A DNA stretch of 64,000 nt from assembly GCA_944393665.1 (NCBI GenBank), contig CALYAX010000002.1, forward strand, positions 51,317-115,316. The letters run 5' to 3'. Made by a program: the position numbers and the translations under genes. The first letter of the stretch is position 1; every line of letters starts with the position of its first letter. The notes beneath the pieces were generated by a model. The model ran no database searches. It was not told the DNA's origin and saw only the letters and a program-made list of their open reading frames with translations. The stretch is from an uncultured Alphaproteobacteria bacterium (GTDB lineage Bacteria > Pseudomonadota > Alphaproteobacteria > RF32 > CAG-239). Below are positions 33,181 to 41,008 of this stretch, in pieces.

Positions 33181-34437
33181 TTAAATAAATCTGCGCAGGT
33201 TGTCAAAGCCCAGGCCGAGCCCCACCGAACAAAGTTTATCTGCGCCGGAGACGGCGGCCTGTGGAAAACAGCGGCACAACGCGTTTTGAACCGCGGGGAT
33301 AAAAGTCGAGCCGCCGGTTAAAATAACCAGTTCAATTTGCGAAGCTTTAATTCCTGCGGCTTTCAGGCAATCATCAGCCGTTTTGGATATACGCTCCAAA
33401 TCAGCACTGATTGACTGTTGCAACTCTTTCCGGCAAACGGAGATTTGCGGTTTTCCGCTCAGGAAATGCAGGCAGGAAACGATTTTGCCGGCCGAAGTCA
33501 ATCCGATTTTAGATGCTTCCACAAGCCCCAGCAGTTCGTGGCCTTTTTCGTTTTCAACCAATTCCAGCAGGCGCTTGTAAACTTCCGGCTGATGCGCTTC
33601 CGCCAAAACCTCACGAATCATTTTGCGAACGCCGTAAGAATAAACCGTATTGACTTTGCTCCATTCCGACAAATCATAATAAGGCGCCGTCGGCACCGGC
33701 AGATTTTTGGATCCGAAAGTCGTTCTGAGCCCGAGTTCAGGCATAAAGGCGGCAATTGACAGGTTTTTATCAAAATCATTGCCGCCGATCCGGATACCCC
33801 CGGAAGCCAAAATATCATCACTACGGTCGGTTTTTGCCGACAGAGTAGCTCCTACGCGGATAATGCTGAAATCGGAAGTGCCGCCGCCAATATCAACCAC
33901 GCAGGCTAATTTTTCGCCGCTGATGCCGGATTCATGGGCAAAAGCAGCGGCAATCGGTTCGTACTGAAAGACAATTTGTTTGAAGCCTACGCTGCGGGCT
34001 ATGGCCTCCAGCTCCGCTTCAGCACGGCGGTCGCCTTGCGGATCATTGTCACGAAATCGGACCGGGCGCCCCATAACTACGGCGTTTATTTCCTGACCGA
34101 CTGTTTTTTCAGCCGCTGATTTCAGATAGCCGATAAACTGGGCCAGTATATTTTCAAAACGGGCATGGCGGCCGTTGACTGAGGTTCCGGCGGACATTAA
34201 ATCTGTTCCGAGCACGCGTTTAAGACTGCGCATGAGCCGCCCTTCCCGGCCGGAAATATAAGCATTGAAAGCAGCATGTCCGAACAATGGCAGCTGCCCG
34301 GTGCTATAAAAGATGGAGCTGGGAATTGAAGTGTGGTTGTTTTCAACGGCAACCAGCTGTGGCGGTGTTTGAGCAGATGCCACAGCAACGGAGGAATTTG
34401 ACGTGCCAAAGTCAATCCCGCAGTAAAAAGATGACAT
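33181..34437 (-). CDS. Stand-alone Hsp70-like ATPase (YegD-type)
   Basis: 418 residues from ATG 34437, which has GGGG 9 bases upstream; the frame could extend to 34482 without a ribosome site. Actin/Hsp70 ATPase core: phosphate-1 GIDFGTSNSSVAV, phosphate-2 VVDIGGGTSDFSI (about 175-187), and the adenosine motif LTGGSTFIPAV near the C-terminus. The substrate-binding and lid domains of DnaK are missing, as in the E. coli YegD family. A chaperone or ATP-switch role is expected but the client is unknown. No J-protein is nearby. Confidence 0.85.
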   Translation of the reverse strand: MSSFYCGIDFGTSNSSVAVASAQTPPQLVAVENNHTSIPSSIFYSTGQLPLFGHAAFNAYISGREGRLMRSLKRVLGTDLMSAGTSVNGRHARFENILAQFIGYLKSAAEKTVGQEINAVVMGRPVRFRDNDPQGDRRAEAELEAIARSVGFKQIVFQYEPIAAAFAHESGISGEKLACVVDIGGGTSDFSIIRVGATLSAKTDRSDDILASGGIRIGGNDFDKNLSIAAFMPELGLRTTFGSKNLPVPTAPYYDLSEWSKVNTVYSYGVRKMIREVLAEAHQPEVYKRLLELVENEKGHELLGLVEASKIGLTSAGKIVSCLHFLSGKPQISVCRKELQQSISADLERISKTADDCLKAAGIKASQIELVILTGGSTFIPAVQNALCRCFPQAAVSGADKLCSVGLGLGFDNLRRFI

Positions 34438-34596
34438 GGAAAATTTCCCCTGATATGTTTGTTGGTGCGGCGGTTCTAACACGGCGGTTGATAAATGTCA
34501 ATCACCGACAATAGAAATTGTGAACTTTAAATTTAAACCGGGTTGCCAACCGGTTGTTATTATTATAAAGTCAGCAGGGTAATTAAGGAGGGAAAC

Positions 34597-35256
34597 ATGA
34601 CTGAAAACATCATGGGACTACGGACTTATTCATTTAAAGAAGAAGTATGGAGCAGCCTGATTCACGGTATCGGCATTGCACTGAGCATTGCCGGACTGGC
34701 TGTTCTGTCAGTATTTTCAGCCCGTTACGGAAATGTCTGGGCTATTGTTTCAACGGCAATTTTCGGAATTTCGATGATTGTTCTTTATACGGCTTCTACT
34801 TTATACCACGCTATCCCCAAACCGGAAATAAAAGTTAAATTAAAAAAATTTGACCACATTTCCATTTATTATCTTATTGCCGGAACCTATACGCCGTTTC
34901 TGCTGGTCAATCTGCGCGGAGCCCTGGGGTGGACTATTTTCGGTATTATCTGGGGACTGGCGCTTATCGGAACGGTTTTAAAGCTGGTATCATCCGGCAG
35001 CGGCACCAAATTATGGTCTATCGGCCTTTATCTGGGTATGGGCTGGCTGGTGGTTGTGGCCTCAAAATCACTCTTAAGCGAGCTGCCGCCCGCAGGCCTG
35101 ACTTTTTTGGTTTTGGGCGGATTATTCTATACATTGGGAATTGTTTTTTATATATGGAAAAGTAAACAATATACCCATGCCATCTGGCACTTCTTTGTTC
35201 TTTCCGGAACAATTATGCACTTTTTTGCAGTGCTTTACAGTTGTGTCTTAATCTAA
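34597..35256 (+). CDS. Hemolysin III/PAQR-family membrane protein, copy 1
   Basis: 219 residues from ATG 34597, set by a strong AGGAGG 6 bases upstream. Seven hydrophobic segments. Family motifs: SSLIHGIGIALSIAG, an YTASTLYHAI region with the conserved His, FDHISIYYLIAGTYTPFLLV (about 83-102) and YTHAIWHFFVLSGTIMHFF. The three conserved His are candidate metal ligands as in PAQR receptors. Hemolytic activity is a historical name only. A 59-base segment is almost identical to the neighbour copy. A terminator follows at 35269. Confidence 0.88.
   Translation: MTENIMGLRTYSFKEEVWSSLIHGIGIALSIAGLAVLSVFSARYGNVWAIVSTAIFGISMIVLYTASTLYHAIPKPEIKVKLKKFDHISIYYLIAGTYTPFLLVNLRGALGWTIFGIIWGLALIGTVLKLVSSGSGTKLWSIGLYLGMGWLVVVASKSLLSELPPAGLTFLVLGGLFYTLGIVFYIWKSKQYTHAIWHFFVLSGTIMHFFAVLYSCVLI
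34858..34916 (+). repeat. 59-base near-identical segment in hemolysin III copy 1
   Basis: Matches 35631-35689 at 58 of 59 positions by eye. It encodes the conserved HISIYYLIAGTYTPFLLVNL core. Flanking codons of the two genes are clearly more diverged. Confidence 0.9.
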
Positions 35257-35268
35257 AAGATTAATATT

Positions 35269-35296
35269 AAGCCCGGCAATTTACCGGGCTTTTTTT
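35269..35296 (+). terminator. Terminator between the two hemolysin III genes
   Basis: Arms AAGCCCGG and CCGGGCTT around a seven-base loop, then a run of T. It implies that copy 2 has its own promoter. Confidence 0.88.
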
Positions 35297-35369
35297 ACTG
35301 TTGAAAATTAATTCTGAAATCTTATCTGAATTCCTGTTGTTGATTTTTAAAAAATACAGGAGTTTGGAT

Positions 35370-36026
35370 ATGCTTCAAAATAATCATAAAAATCAATATT
35401 ATTCCCATAGAGAAGAAATTCTGAACAGCACCCTGCACGGCACCGCGCTGATTCTGAGCTTTGCCGGAATGGTTCTTATGATCAGTTTATCTGCAGCCCA
35501 AAACAATATTTATGCTCTCTGGTCTTCAATTATTTTCGGATTGTCGATGGTTATCCTTTACGGTGTTTCGACAATTTATCACGGTCTGGCTATTTCAGAG
35601 CTTAAATCAAAATTTCAGAAAATGGACCATATTTCCATTTATTATCTTATTGCCGGAACCTATACGCCGTTCCTGCTGGTCAATCTGCGTGAAAAAGAAG
35701 GCTGGACGGTATTGGGAATTATCTGGTGCCTGGCTCTGCTGGGAACGGTTTACAAATTAAAAAGCCGCTTCAACGGTTCAGAATTCTGGTCAATTTCACT
35801 TTACCTGATTATGGGCTGGCTGATTGTCGGCTTTTATCAGTCCCTGATCAGCTGTTTGCCAGAAAAAGGACTGTATTGCCTTTTTGGCGGCGGGATTGCC
35901 TATACGTCCGGACTGATTTTTTATCTGTGGGAAAGCAAAGAATTTACCCATGCTATCTGGCATATTTTTGTTATGTGCGGAACAATTTTACATTATTTTG
36001 CAGTTTTGTTCAGCTGCATTTTGTGA
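35370..36026 (+). CDS. Hemolysin III/PAQR-family membrane protein, copy 2
   Basis: 218 residues from ATG 35370 (CAGGAG 8 bases upstream; the frame is open from 35301 without support). Same seven-helix layout as copy 1: NSTLHGTALILSFAG, GVSTIYHGL, MDHISIYYLIAGTYTPFLLV, FTHAIWHIFVMCGTILHYF. N-terminal about 20 residues are hydrophilic and different. The last 34 bases overlap, on the opposite strand, a 51-residue small ORF (35993-36148). Paralogous duplication is evident; separate regulation is likely because a terminator lies between the copies. Confidence 0.88.
   Translation: MLQNNHKNQYYSHREEILNSTLHGTALILSFAGMVLMISLSAAQNNIYALWSSIIFGLSMVILYGVSTIYHGLAISELKSKFQKMDHISIYYLIAGTYTPFLLVNLREKEGWTVLGIIWCLALLGTVYKLKSRFNGSEFWSISLYLIMGWLIVGFYQSLISCLPEKGLYCLFGGGIAYTSGLIFYLWESKEFTHAIWHIFVMCGTILHYFAVLFSCIL
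35631..35689 (+). repeat. 59-base near-identical segment in hemolysin III copy 2
   Basis: The partner of 34858-34916; one difference in 59 bases (T/C near the middle). Confidence 0.9.
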
Positions 36027-36148
36027 GGCAGCTCAGCTTTACAAGAGCGATTTTGCCTAAGCCGGTTCCACCAGCGAACCAGCATATGCCAAAATCCGGC
36101 CAGATAAAACAGAGTTATTATCGTCAAAATAAATTTGATGAATCCCAT
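35993..36148 (-). CDS. Small single-pass membrane protein (51 residues)
   Basis: ATG at 36148, preceded by a strong GGGGG 6 bases upstream; 51 residues and a TAA stop at 35993. Residues 3-21 are hydrophobic (FIKFILTIITLFYLAG), followed by WHMLVRWWNRLRQNR and a basic tail. It starts 26 bases after the stop of the lipoprotein gene at 36175, so it is probably its operon partner. Its last 34 bases overlap hemolysin III copy 2 on the other strand. No homologue recognised. Confidence 0.55.
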   Translation of the reverse strand: MGFIKFILTIITLFYLAGFWHMLVRWWNRLRQNRSCKAELPHKMQLNKTAK

Positions 36149-36174
36149 TGGGCACCCCCTTAAAAGGAATTGGT

Positions 36175-36567
36175 TTAATTATCGCTGACAACGCAGTCAT
36201 CACCGTTAAAGCCAAAATCCGTCACCACACCGTTGCGGATTGTAAAATGTGTCTGGCAGTAATAATTGGTGGACTGAGGCTGGCCCGGGAGACCGTAATC
36301 CGGCGTGGCGATTGCCGGATAAGCCACTTCATAGGCGTAAGGGTTGGTCATGCCGTTTTCCGGACGATACGAAAAATGCATATAATAAACCACCTTGGCC
36401 CCGGGAGCCGGATAGATGACGTTATACGGCATTCCCCAAGCTGCATAAAGTTTTTCTTCAGACTGGCCAATCCAGGGCTGAAGCGTTTCGCTGTAAGTGG
36501 GACGGACAGTGCAGGCAGCAACAGCAACCGAAGCGCCTGCAAACAACAAGGCAAATATTTTTGACAT
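36175..36567 (-). CDS. Small putative lipoprotein
   Basis: 130 residues from ATG 36567 (GAGGAG 8 bases upstream; a TTG two codons earlier is too close to it). Signal peptide with lipobox AVAAC (Cys19). The mature part has LQPWIGQSEEKLYAAWGMPY, resembling the entry helix of small SmpA/OmlA-like lipoproteins, and a Tyr/Pro-rich middle. Two later Cys (about 107 and 125) may form a disulfide. An outer-membrane lipoprotein is likely, with unknown function. A 51-residue membrane ORF follows. Confidence 0.65.
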   Translation of the reverse strand: MSKIFALLFAGASVAVAACTVRPTYSETLQPWIGQSEEKLYAAWGMPYNVIYPAPGAKVVYYMHFSYRPENGMTNPYAYEVAYPAIATPDYGLPGQPQSTNYYCQTHFTIRNGVVTDFGFNGDDCVVSDN

Positions 36568-36627
36568 GGACAATTCTCCTCAATCTGAGGGAGATGTAAT
36601 CATTATCTGCCGGTTTACAAGGTGAGT

Positions 36628-37935
36628 TTAAGCCAAAGGACGGCCTAAAAGCTGTTCAAGCCGGCTGAGCCTCTCCGGAGCAATCCTGATTTCAAAATCA
36701 GCTTCCTGCTCCCGCATTTGGACCGATAGGACTTCCGTATGTTGATAAAGCCAGGCTTTGGTTTTGCCGTCTGAAAGCGGCAGCGTTACGGTTATATGGG
36801 CATGAGCGGCCGCCAGTTTGTCATCTAATGCCTGCAAAAAGACCTGACAGCCCTCCCCGGTCAGCGCCGAAACTGCCAGCAGATTTTGCCGCCCGGCCGT
36901 TTGCCCGATGATATAATCGCGGCGCTCCGGCGTTACCAAATCCAGCTTATTTAAAATTTCAATATACTGCGGCAGGGTTTCGACATTTTGTAGTCCCAGG
37001 CTTTCCAGAACCTTAATCACATCCTGCTTTTGTTCGCGGCTGTCCGGATTGGCAATATCGCGGACATGGACGATGATATCGGCAGAGAGAACTTCTTCCA
37101 ATGTCGCCCGGAACGCCATTATCAACTCATGCGGCAGATCCGAAATAAAACCGACGGTATCTGACAAAATAACCTCGCGCCCGGACGGCAGGCTGATTTT
37201 GCGCATAGCCGGATCCAGGGTTGCAAAAAGCAAGTCTTTGGCAAAGACCCCGGCCGATGACAACTGATTGAACAAAGAAGATTTTCCGGCGTTGGTGTAG
37301 CCGACCAACGCGACCACCGGATAAGGAACCCGTTTGCGCGCAGACCTTTGAATTGCCCGGGTTTGTTTAACCTTTTCAAGTTCTTTTCTGATCCTGACGA
37401 TTTTATCATCAATAATCCGGCGGTCGAGTTCTATCTGGGTTTCACCGGGACCACCAAGAAAGCCTGCTCCGCCGCGCTGCCGCTCAAGATGGGTCCAGGA
37501 ACGGACCAGCCGGCTGCGCTGATAGGTAAGATGAGCCAGTTCCACCTGAAGTTTTCCCTCGCTGGTTTGAGCGCGTTCGCCAAAAATCTCCAGAATCAGA
37601 GCCGTCCGGTCAATAACTTTCATCTGAAGTTTCTTTTCCAGATTCCGCTGCTGGATCGGCGTGAGAGAAGAATCGACGACAAGCAGTTCAGCTCCCAAAT
37701 TTTCCAGCTGCGGCCTGAGCCGGTCCAGCACACCCTGGCCAAAGAATGCCCCCGGCTTGATTTCCCGGATTTTTATGATTTCGGAATGAACAATATCCAG
37801 GCTGATTGCCCGGGCCAGCCCGACAGCTTCTGCCAGGCGGGAATCACCGGATATTCCAAGCGGCCGGTTTAAAACCTCGGGGTAAATGACGGCAGCCTTG
37901 GATTTGATGTCAGGATTGACGGTTATTAAACTCAA
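36628..37935 (-). CDS. hflX: Ribosome-associated GTPase HflX
   Basis: 435 residues. N-terminal HflX domain with the Gly-rich linker [19 protein letters not shown] (about 155-173), then a GTPase domain with G1 GYTNAGKS, G3 DTVGF and G4 NKLD. HflX splits stalled 70S ribosomes, mostly under stress. Its start overlaps the hfq stop by 4 bases, and hfq-hflX order is conserved in proteobacteria. Full length. Confidence 0.95.
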   Translation of the reverse strand: MSLITVNPDIKSKAAVIYPEVLNRPLGISGDSRLAEAVGLARAISLDIVHSEIIKIREIKPGAFFGQGVLDRLRPQLENLGAELLVVDSSLTPIQQRNLEKKLQMKVIDRTALILEIFGERAQTSEGKLQVELAHLTYQRSRLVRSWTHLERQRGGAGFLGGPGETQIELDRRIIDDKIVRIRKELEKVKQTRAIQRSARKRVPYPVVALVGYTNAGKSSLFNQLSSAGVFAKDLLFATLDPAMRKISLPSGREVILSDTVGFISDLPHELIMAFRATLEEVLSADIIVHVRDIANPDSREQKQDVIKVLESLGLQNVETLPQYIEILNKLDLVTPERRDYIIGQTAGRQNLLAVSALTGEGCQVFLQALDDKLAAAHAHITVTLPLSDGKTKAWLYQHTEVLSVQMREQEADFEIRIAPERLSRLEQLLGRPLA

Positions 37936-38168
37936 TTGGCGCTTTCAGTTTCGTCAATTTCAACTTCAACAGCCTCTCCGGGCATGATGGTTGAAATGGC
38001 ATGTTTATAAATTAACTGGGTATGACCGTCGCGGCGCAGCAATAATGAAAAACTGTCAAACCAGGTAATTAGCCCCTGCAGCTTTACACCATTGACCAAA
38101 AATACCGTAACGGAAATTTTGTTCTGGCGGATTTTATTTAAGAAATCATCTTGAACATTCTGGGACAT
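37932..38168 (-). CDS. hfq: RNA chaperone Hfq
   Basis: 78 residues, a Sm-fold protein that pairs small RNAs with mRNAs. Visible motifs: Sm1 [19 protein letters not shown], and Sm2 ending in YKHAIST (the YKHA proximal-site signature). The N-terminal [10 protein letters not shown] is the usual lead helix. Its presence makes trans-acting small RNAs, such as the candidate at 2046, plausible. It overlaps hflX. Confidence 0.96.
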   Translation of the reverse strand: MSQNVQDDFLNKIRQNKISVTVFLVNGVKLQGLITWFDSFSLLLRRDGHTQLIYKHAISTIMPGEAVEVEIDETESAN

Positions 38169-38305
38169 TGTTATCTTCCTTTTTACTCTATCAGGCTTAA
38201 ATCTAACTCTTTTTTTACAAATTAGTAAAGCCTTATTAAAAAATTTGCCAAGTTTCGTGTATAGATTATTGGTTGAGTTTTATTTGCATTGCCCGGTTTA
38301 GACAA

Positions 38306-39664
38306 TTACGCAAAAGTTTTTTCAACCTGTTTAATCACACCCGACTCTACATATAATAATAACACATCCCCACCGCTAATCTCTGTTGCCGGAACCGGAT
38401 AAACCAAGCTTTTATCGTGATAAACGGCAAAAATCCGGCTCTGTTTGGGAAGACTAAGCTCCCCGACTTTTTTATTGCAGCAAAAACTGTCTGCCCCGAC
38501 TTTGATCTCCCAGATCTCTCCACAGCCGCGGCTGACCGAATAGGACAACTCCATCTTGGTTTTCCTGATTTCTTTAAGCAGTTTGGAAATTGTTACCGAA
38601 CTGCGGTCGACCAAAATATTGTCGCCGATATTCACTATCAAATTGTTGTATGAAGGAGTATTTACCACGGAAAGAGTTGACGGCACGCCGCTTTTTGCCG
38701 CCAGCAGCGAAGCCAGAAGATTGTCTTTATCATTTCCGGTAACGGCGATACTGGCATCTGCATGAGAAATATCCGCCTCTTCCAGAATAATATCACTCAT
38801 CATCGGACCCTGAATCACCACGACATGGCTCAAATCGCGGGCCAGGCGGCGTGCCTCATCAAAATTTTCTTCAATCAGTTTACAGCTGACAATGCTGTCA
38901 TCGGCTTCAACATGGCGCCCGATAAAACGGCCGATCTGGTTGCCGCCGAAAATGACCAATCTCTCGTTGGCCGGTTTTTCAAGCCCGAAATCGCGGATAG
39001 TTTCATCAACGCGGTCAGCAGCGACAAGAATATTAATTTCATCTCCGGCTTCCAGACAATCATATAATTCGGGGATAAAACAGTCATTGCCGCGGACTAT
39101 ATTGATAAAGGCCAGTTCTAAATCCGGCACAACACGGTTTAACTGCATCAGGGGAACCTTGATCAGAGGGCAATCAGCCTGCAAACGCAGGGTTACAATG
39201 TTAAAATTCCGGTCGAGAACCGGCAGAATGCCGCTGGCCCCGGGATATTTGAGGATTCTGAGAATGGTTTCGGCAATTTCGATATCCGGAGAAATAATTA
39301 AATCAACCGGCAGATGATTTTCGTTGTATAATGTTGCCCAGACGGGATCAAGAAAGGCTTCGCTGTCAATACGGGCGATTTTGCGGGGAATCGAAAACAG
39401 GCTGTGCCCGACCTGACAGACAACCATATTGACTTCATCGCTGTCGGTTACGGCCAGAAGCAGGTCAGCCCCGGAGGCTCCGGCCCTTTCCAGGATATCG
39501 GGGTGAGAAGCATCGCCAAACACCGGAAGAACATCATATTCCTTGGAAATTTCATCAAGATGGCGCTGATTATTATCGATAATAACGATATCATTATTAC
39601 CTTTGACCAGGTAGCTTACGATACTGCGGCCGACGCTTCCGGCGCCGCAAACGATAATTTTCAT
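38306..39664 (-). CDS. trkA: Trk potassium uptake regulator TrkA
   Basis: 452 residues from ATG 39664 (AGGAAG 7 bases upstream; 9 residues shorter than the open frame). Two RCK_N/RCK_C halves: the first NAD-binding motif is GAGSVGRSI (about 7-15) with an acidic second strand IIDNNQRHLD; the second has a FGGNQIGRFIG motif (about 230). It gates TrkH (10988-12421). In most alphaproteobacteria the ntrBC and ntrYX genes lie between dusB and trkA; here only 2 bases separate them. Confidence 0.94.
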   Translation of the reverse strand: MKIIVCGAGSVGRSIVSYLVKGNNDIVIIDNNQRHLDEISKEYDVLPVFGDASHPDILERAGASGADLLLAVTDSDEVNMVVCQVGHSLFSIPRKIARIDSEAFLDPVWATLYNENHLPVDLIISPDIEIAETILRILKYPGASGILPVLDRNFNIVTLRLQADCPLIKVPLMQLNRVVPDLELAFINIVRGNDCFIPELYDCLEAGDEINILVAADRVDETIRDFGLEKPANERLVIFGGNQIGRFIGRHVEADDSIVSCKLIEENFDEARRLARDLSHVVVIQGPMMSDIILEEADISHADASIAVTGNDKDNLLASLLAAKSGVPSTLSVVNTPSYNNLIVNIGDNILVDRSSVTISKLLKEIRKTKMELSYSVSRGCGEIWEIKVGADSFCCNKKVGELSLPKQSRIFAVYHDKSLVYPVPATEISGGDVLLLYVESGVIKQVEKTFA

Positions 39665-39666
39665 TT

Positions 39667-40641
39667 TCAGTCTTCCTGTTGGTTGGCGCAACTGTCAAAA
39701 TAGCGGTTTATTTCCGCATAAGCGTCCGGAAAATTATTAATCCGGACATAGTTTTCGCGAAAACGGCGGGCGTCACGGAAATTTTTGCAATACCAGCAAA
39801 CATATTTGCGTGACAGGCCGAGCGCTATTTTTTCTCCATAATATTCCACTAAACCTTTAATATGGGTTAACAAAGCCTGTTTAACAAGGGCAACCGGAAC
39901 AGGTCCGGGATCAGTCCCCTGCTCCAAAAAAGCATGCGTTTGCGCAATCAGCCACGGAGCACCCAAAGCAGCGCGGCCAATCATAACAGCGTCAACCCCG
40001 GTTTGCTCCAGCATTTCTCCGGCGCGTTGCGGCGAAGTGACATCACCGTTGCCGATGACCGGTATGTTAACTGCCGCTTTTACGGCGGCAATCTGCTCCC
40101 AATCGGCATTACCGGAATAGAAATCCGACCGGGTGCGGCCGTGGACAGTAAGGTAAGAGGCGCCGCAGTCTTCGCACATTCTGGCAAAATCGACGGCATT
40201 AATGCTATTGTGATCCCAACCGGTGCGGAATTTGACACTAACCGGAAGTGTTGTCGACCGGATGGCGGTTTTGATGATTTCTGCAGCCAGGGGCAAATCT
40301 TTCATCAGATAGGAACCGGATTTGTTGGCGACTATTTTTTTCACCGGGCAGCCCATATTGATATCAATTGAATGAGCGCCCAATTCGGAAATCAACTCCA
40401 CGGCGCGGGCAAAAATTTCGGGATCTGCACCGACAAGCTGCACGACAACCGGATAATTTTCATCGCGGACATCGGCAATACGGTAACTTTTCGGGTTGCG
40501 GCGCGACAAGGAATTAACGGCAACCATTTCCGAAACCATCACGCCGCCGCCAAACGAGGCAGTCAGGCGCCGCAAGGGTTTATCGGTGATGCCGGCCATG
40601 GGAGCCAGAAATACTCTGCTGTCAAAATCCAATATTTTCAT
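39667..40641 (-). CDS. dusB: tRNA-dihydrouridine synthase B
   Basis: 324 residues, a flavin TIM-barrel enzyme that reduces uridine in the tRNA D-loop. FMN-binding LAPMAGITDKPLRR, catalytic Cys in NMGCPVKKI (about 100), GRTRSDFYSGNADWE, and GNGDVTSPQRAGEM are family signatures. It ends 2 bases before trkA and starts where the following small gene ends (one shared boundary). Full length. Confidence 0.94.
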   Translation of the reverse strand: MKILDFDSRVFLAPMAGITDKPLRRLTASFGGGVMVSEMVAVNSLSRRNPKSYRIADVRDENYPVVVQLVGADPEIFARAVELISELGAHSIDINMGCPVKKIVANKSGSYLMKDLPLAAEIIKTAIRSTTLPVSVKFRTGWDHNSINAVDFARMCEDCGASYLTVHGRTRSDFYSGNADWEQIAAVKAAVNIPVIGNGDVTSPQRAGEMLEQTGVDAVMIGRAALGAPWLIAQTHAFLEQGTDPGPVPVALVKQALLTHIKGLVEYYGEKIALGLSRKYVCWYCKNFRDARRFRENYVRINNFPDAYAEINRYFDSCANQQED

Positions 40642-40995
40642 TTAGACCTTAAAATCAAATTCCCGGTTACCAGTAAACATAAAATCAATCAACACCGACG
40701 GCTGACGCAAAACCTGTCCGGCAGACTGATAACTTCCGGCCGCATATGAACTGTCAGCCGGATTTCCCGCTTCTCCGTTTTGATTAAACATCTGGTAAGC
40801 CACCGAGCTGTCAAGCAGCGTATAGGCATAGTTATGTAAAGAATTGTGTCCGTCATTCCGCGGCGTTTCTTCTCCGGCCTCAAAAACCGGCGATGTCTGG
40901 CGTGATGAGCTTTCCCGGGCTTTCAGACGTTCAACTGACCCTGAAATCTGGGATGTCAGGCTGGAAAGATAGTCATTAAGCCGGAGATTGTTCAT
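40642..40995 (-). CDS. Uncharacterised protein
   Basis: 117 residues. An N-terminal amphipathic helix (LNDYLSSLTSQISGSVERL), then a polar, Ser/Gly/Asn/Tyr-rich region likely to be disordered (about 35-90), and a hydrophobic C-terminal VLIDFMFTGNREFDF. It sits directly between the TipN-like gene (13 bases upstream) and dusB (no gap), so co-transcription with the TipN-like gene is likely. No family recognised. Confidence 0.6.
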   Translation of the reverse strand: MNNLRLNDYLSSLTSQISGSVERLKARESSSRQTSPVFEAGEETPRNDGHNSLHNYAYTLLDSSVAYQMFNQNGEAGNPADSSYAAGSYQSAGQVLRQPSVLIDFMFTGNREFDFKV

Positions 40996-41008
40996 CAGCG
41001 TTTACCTC

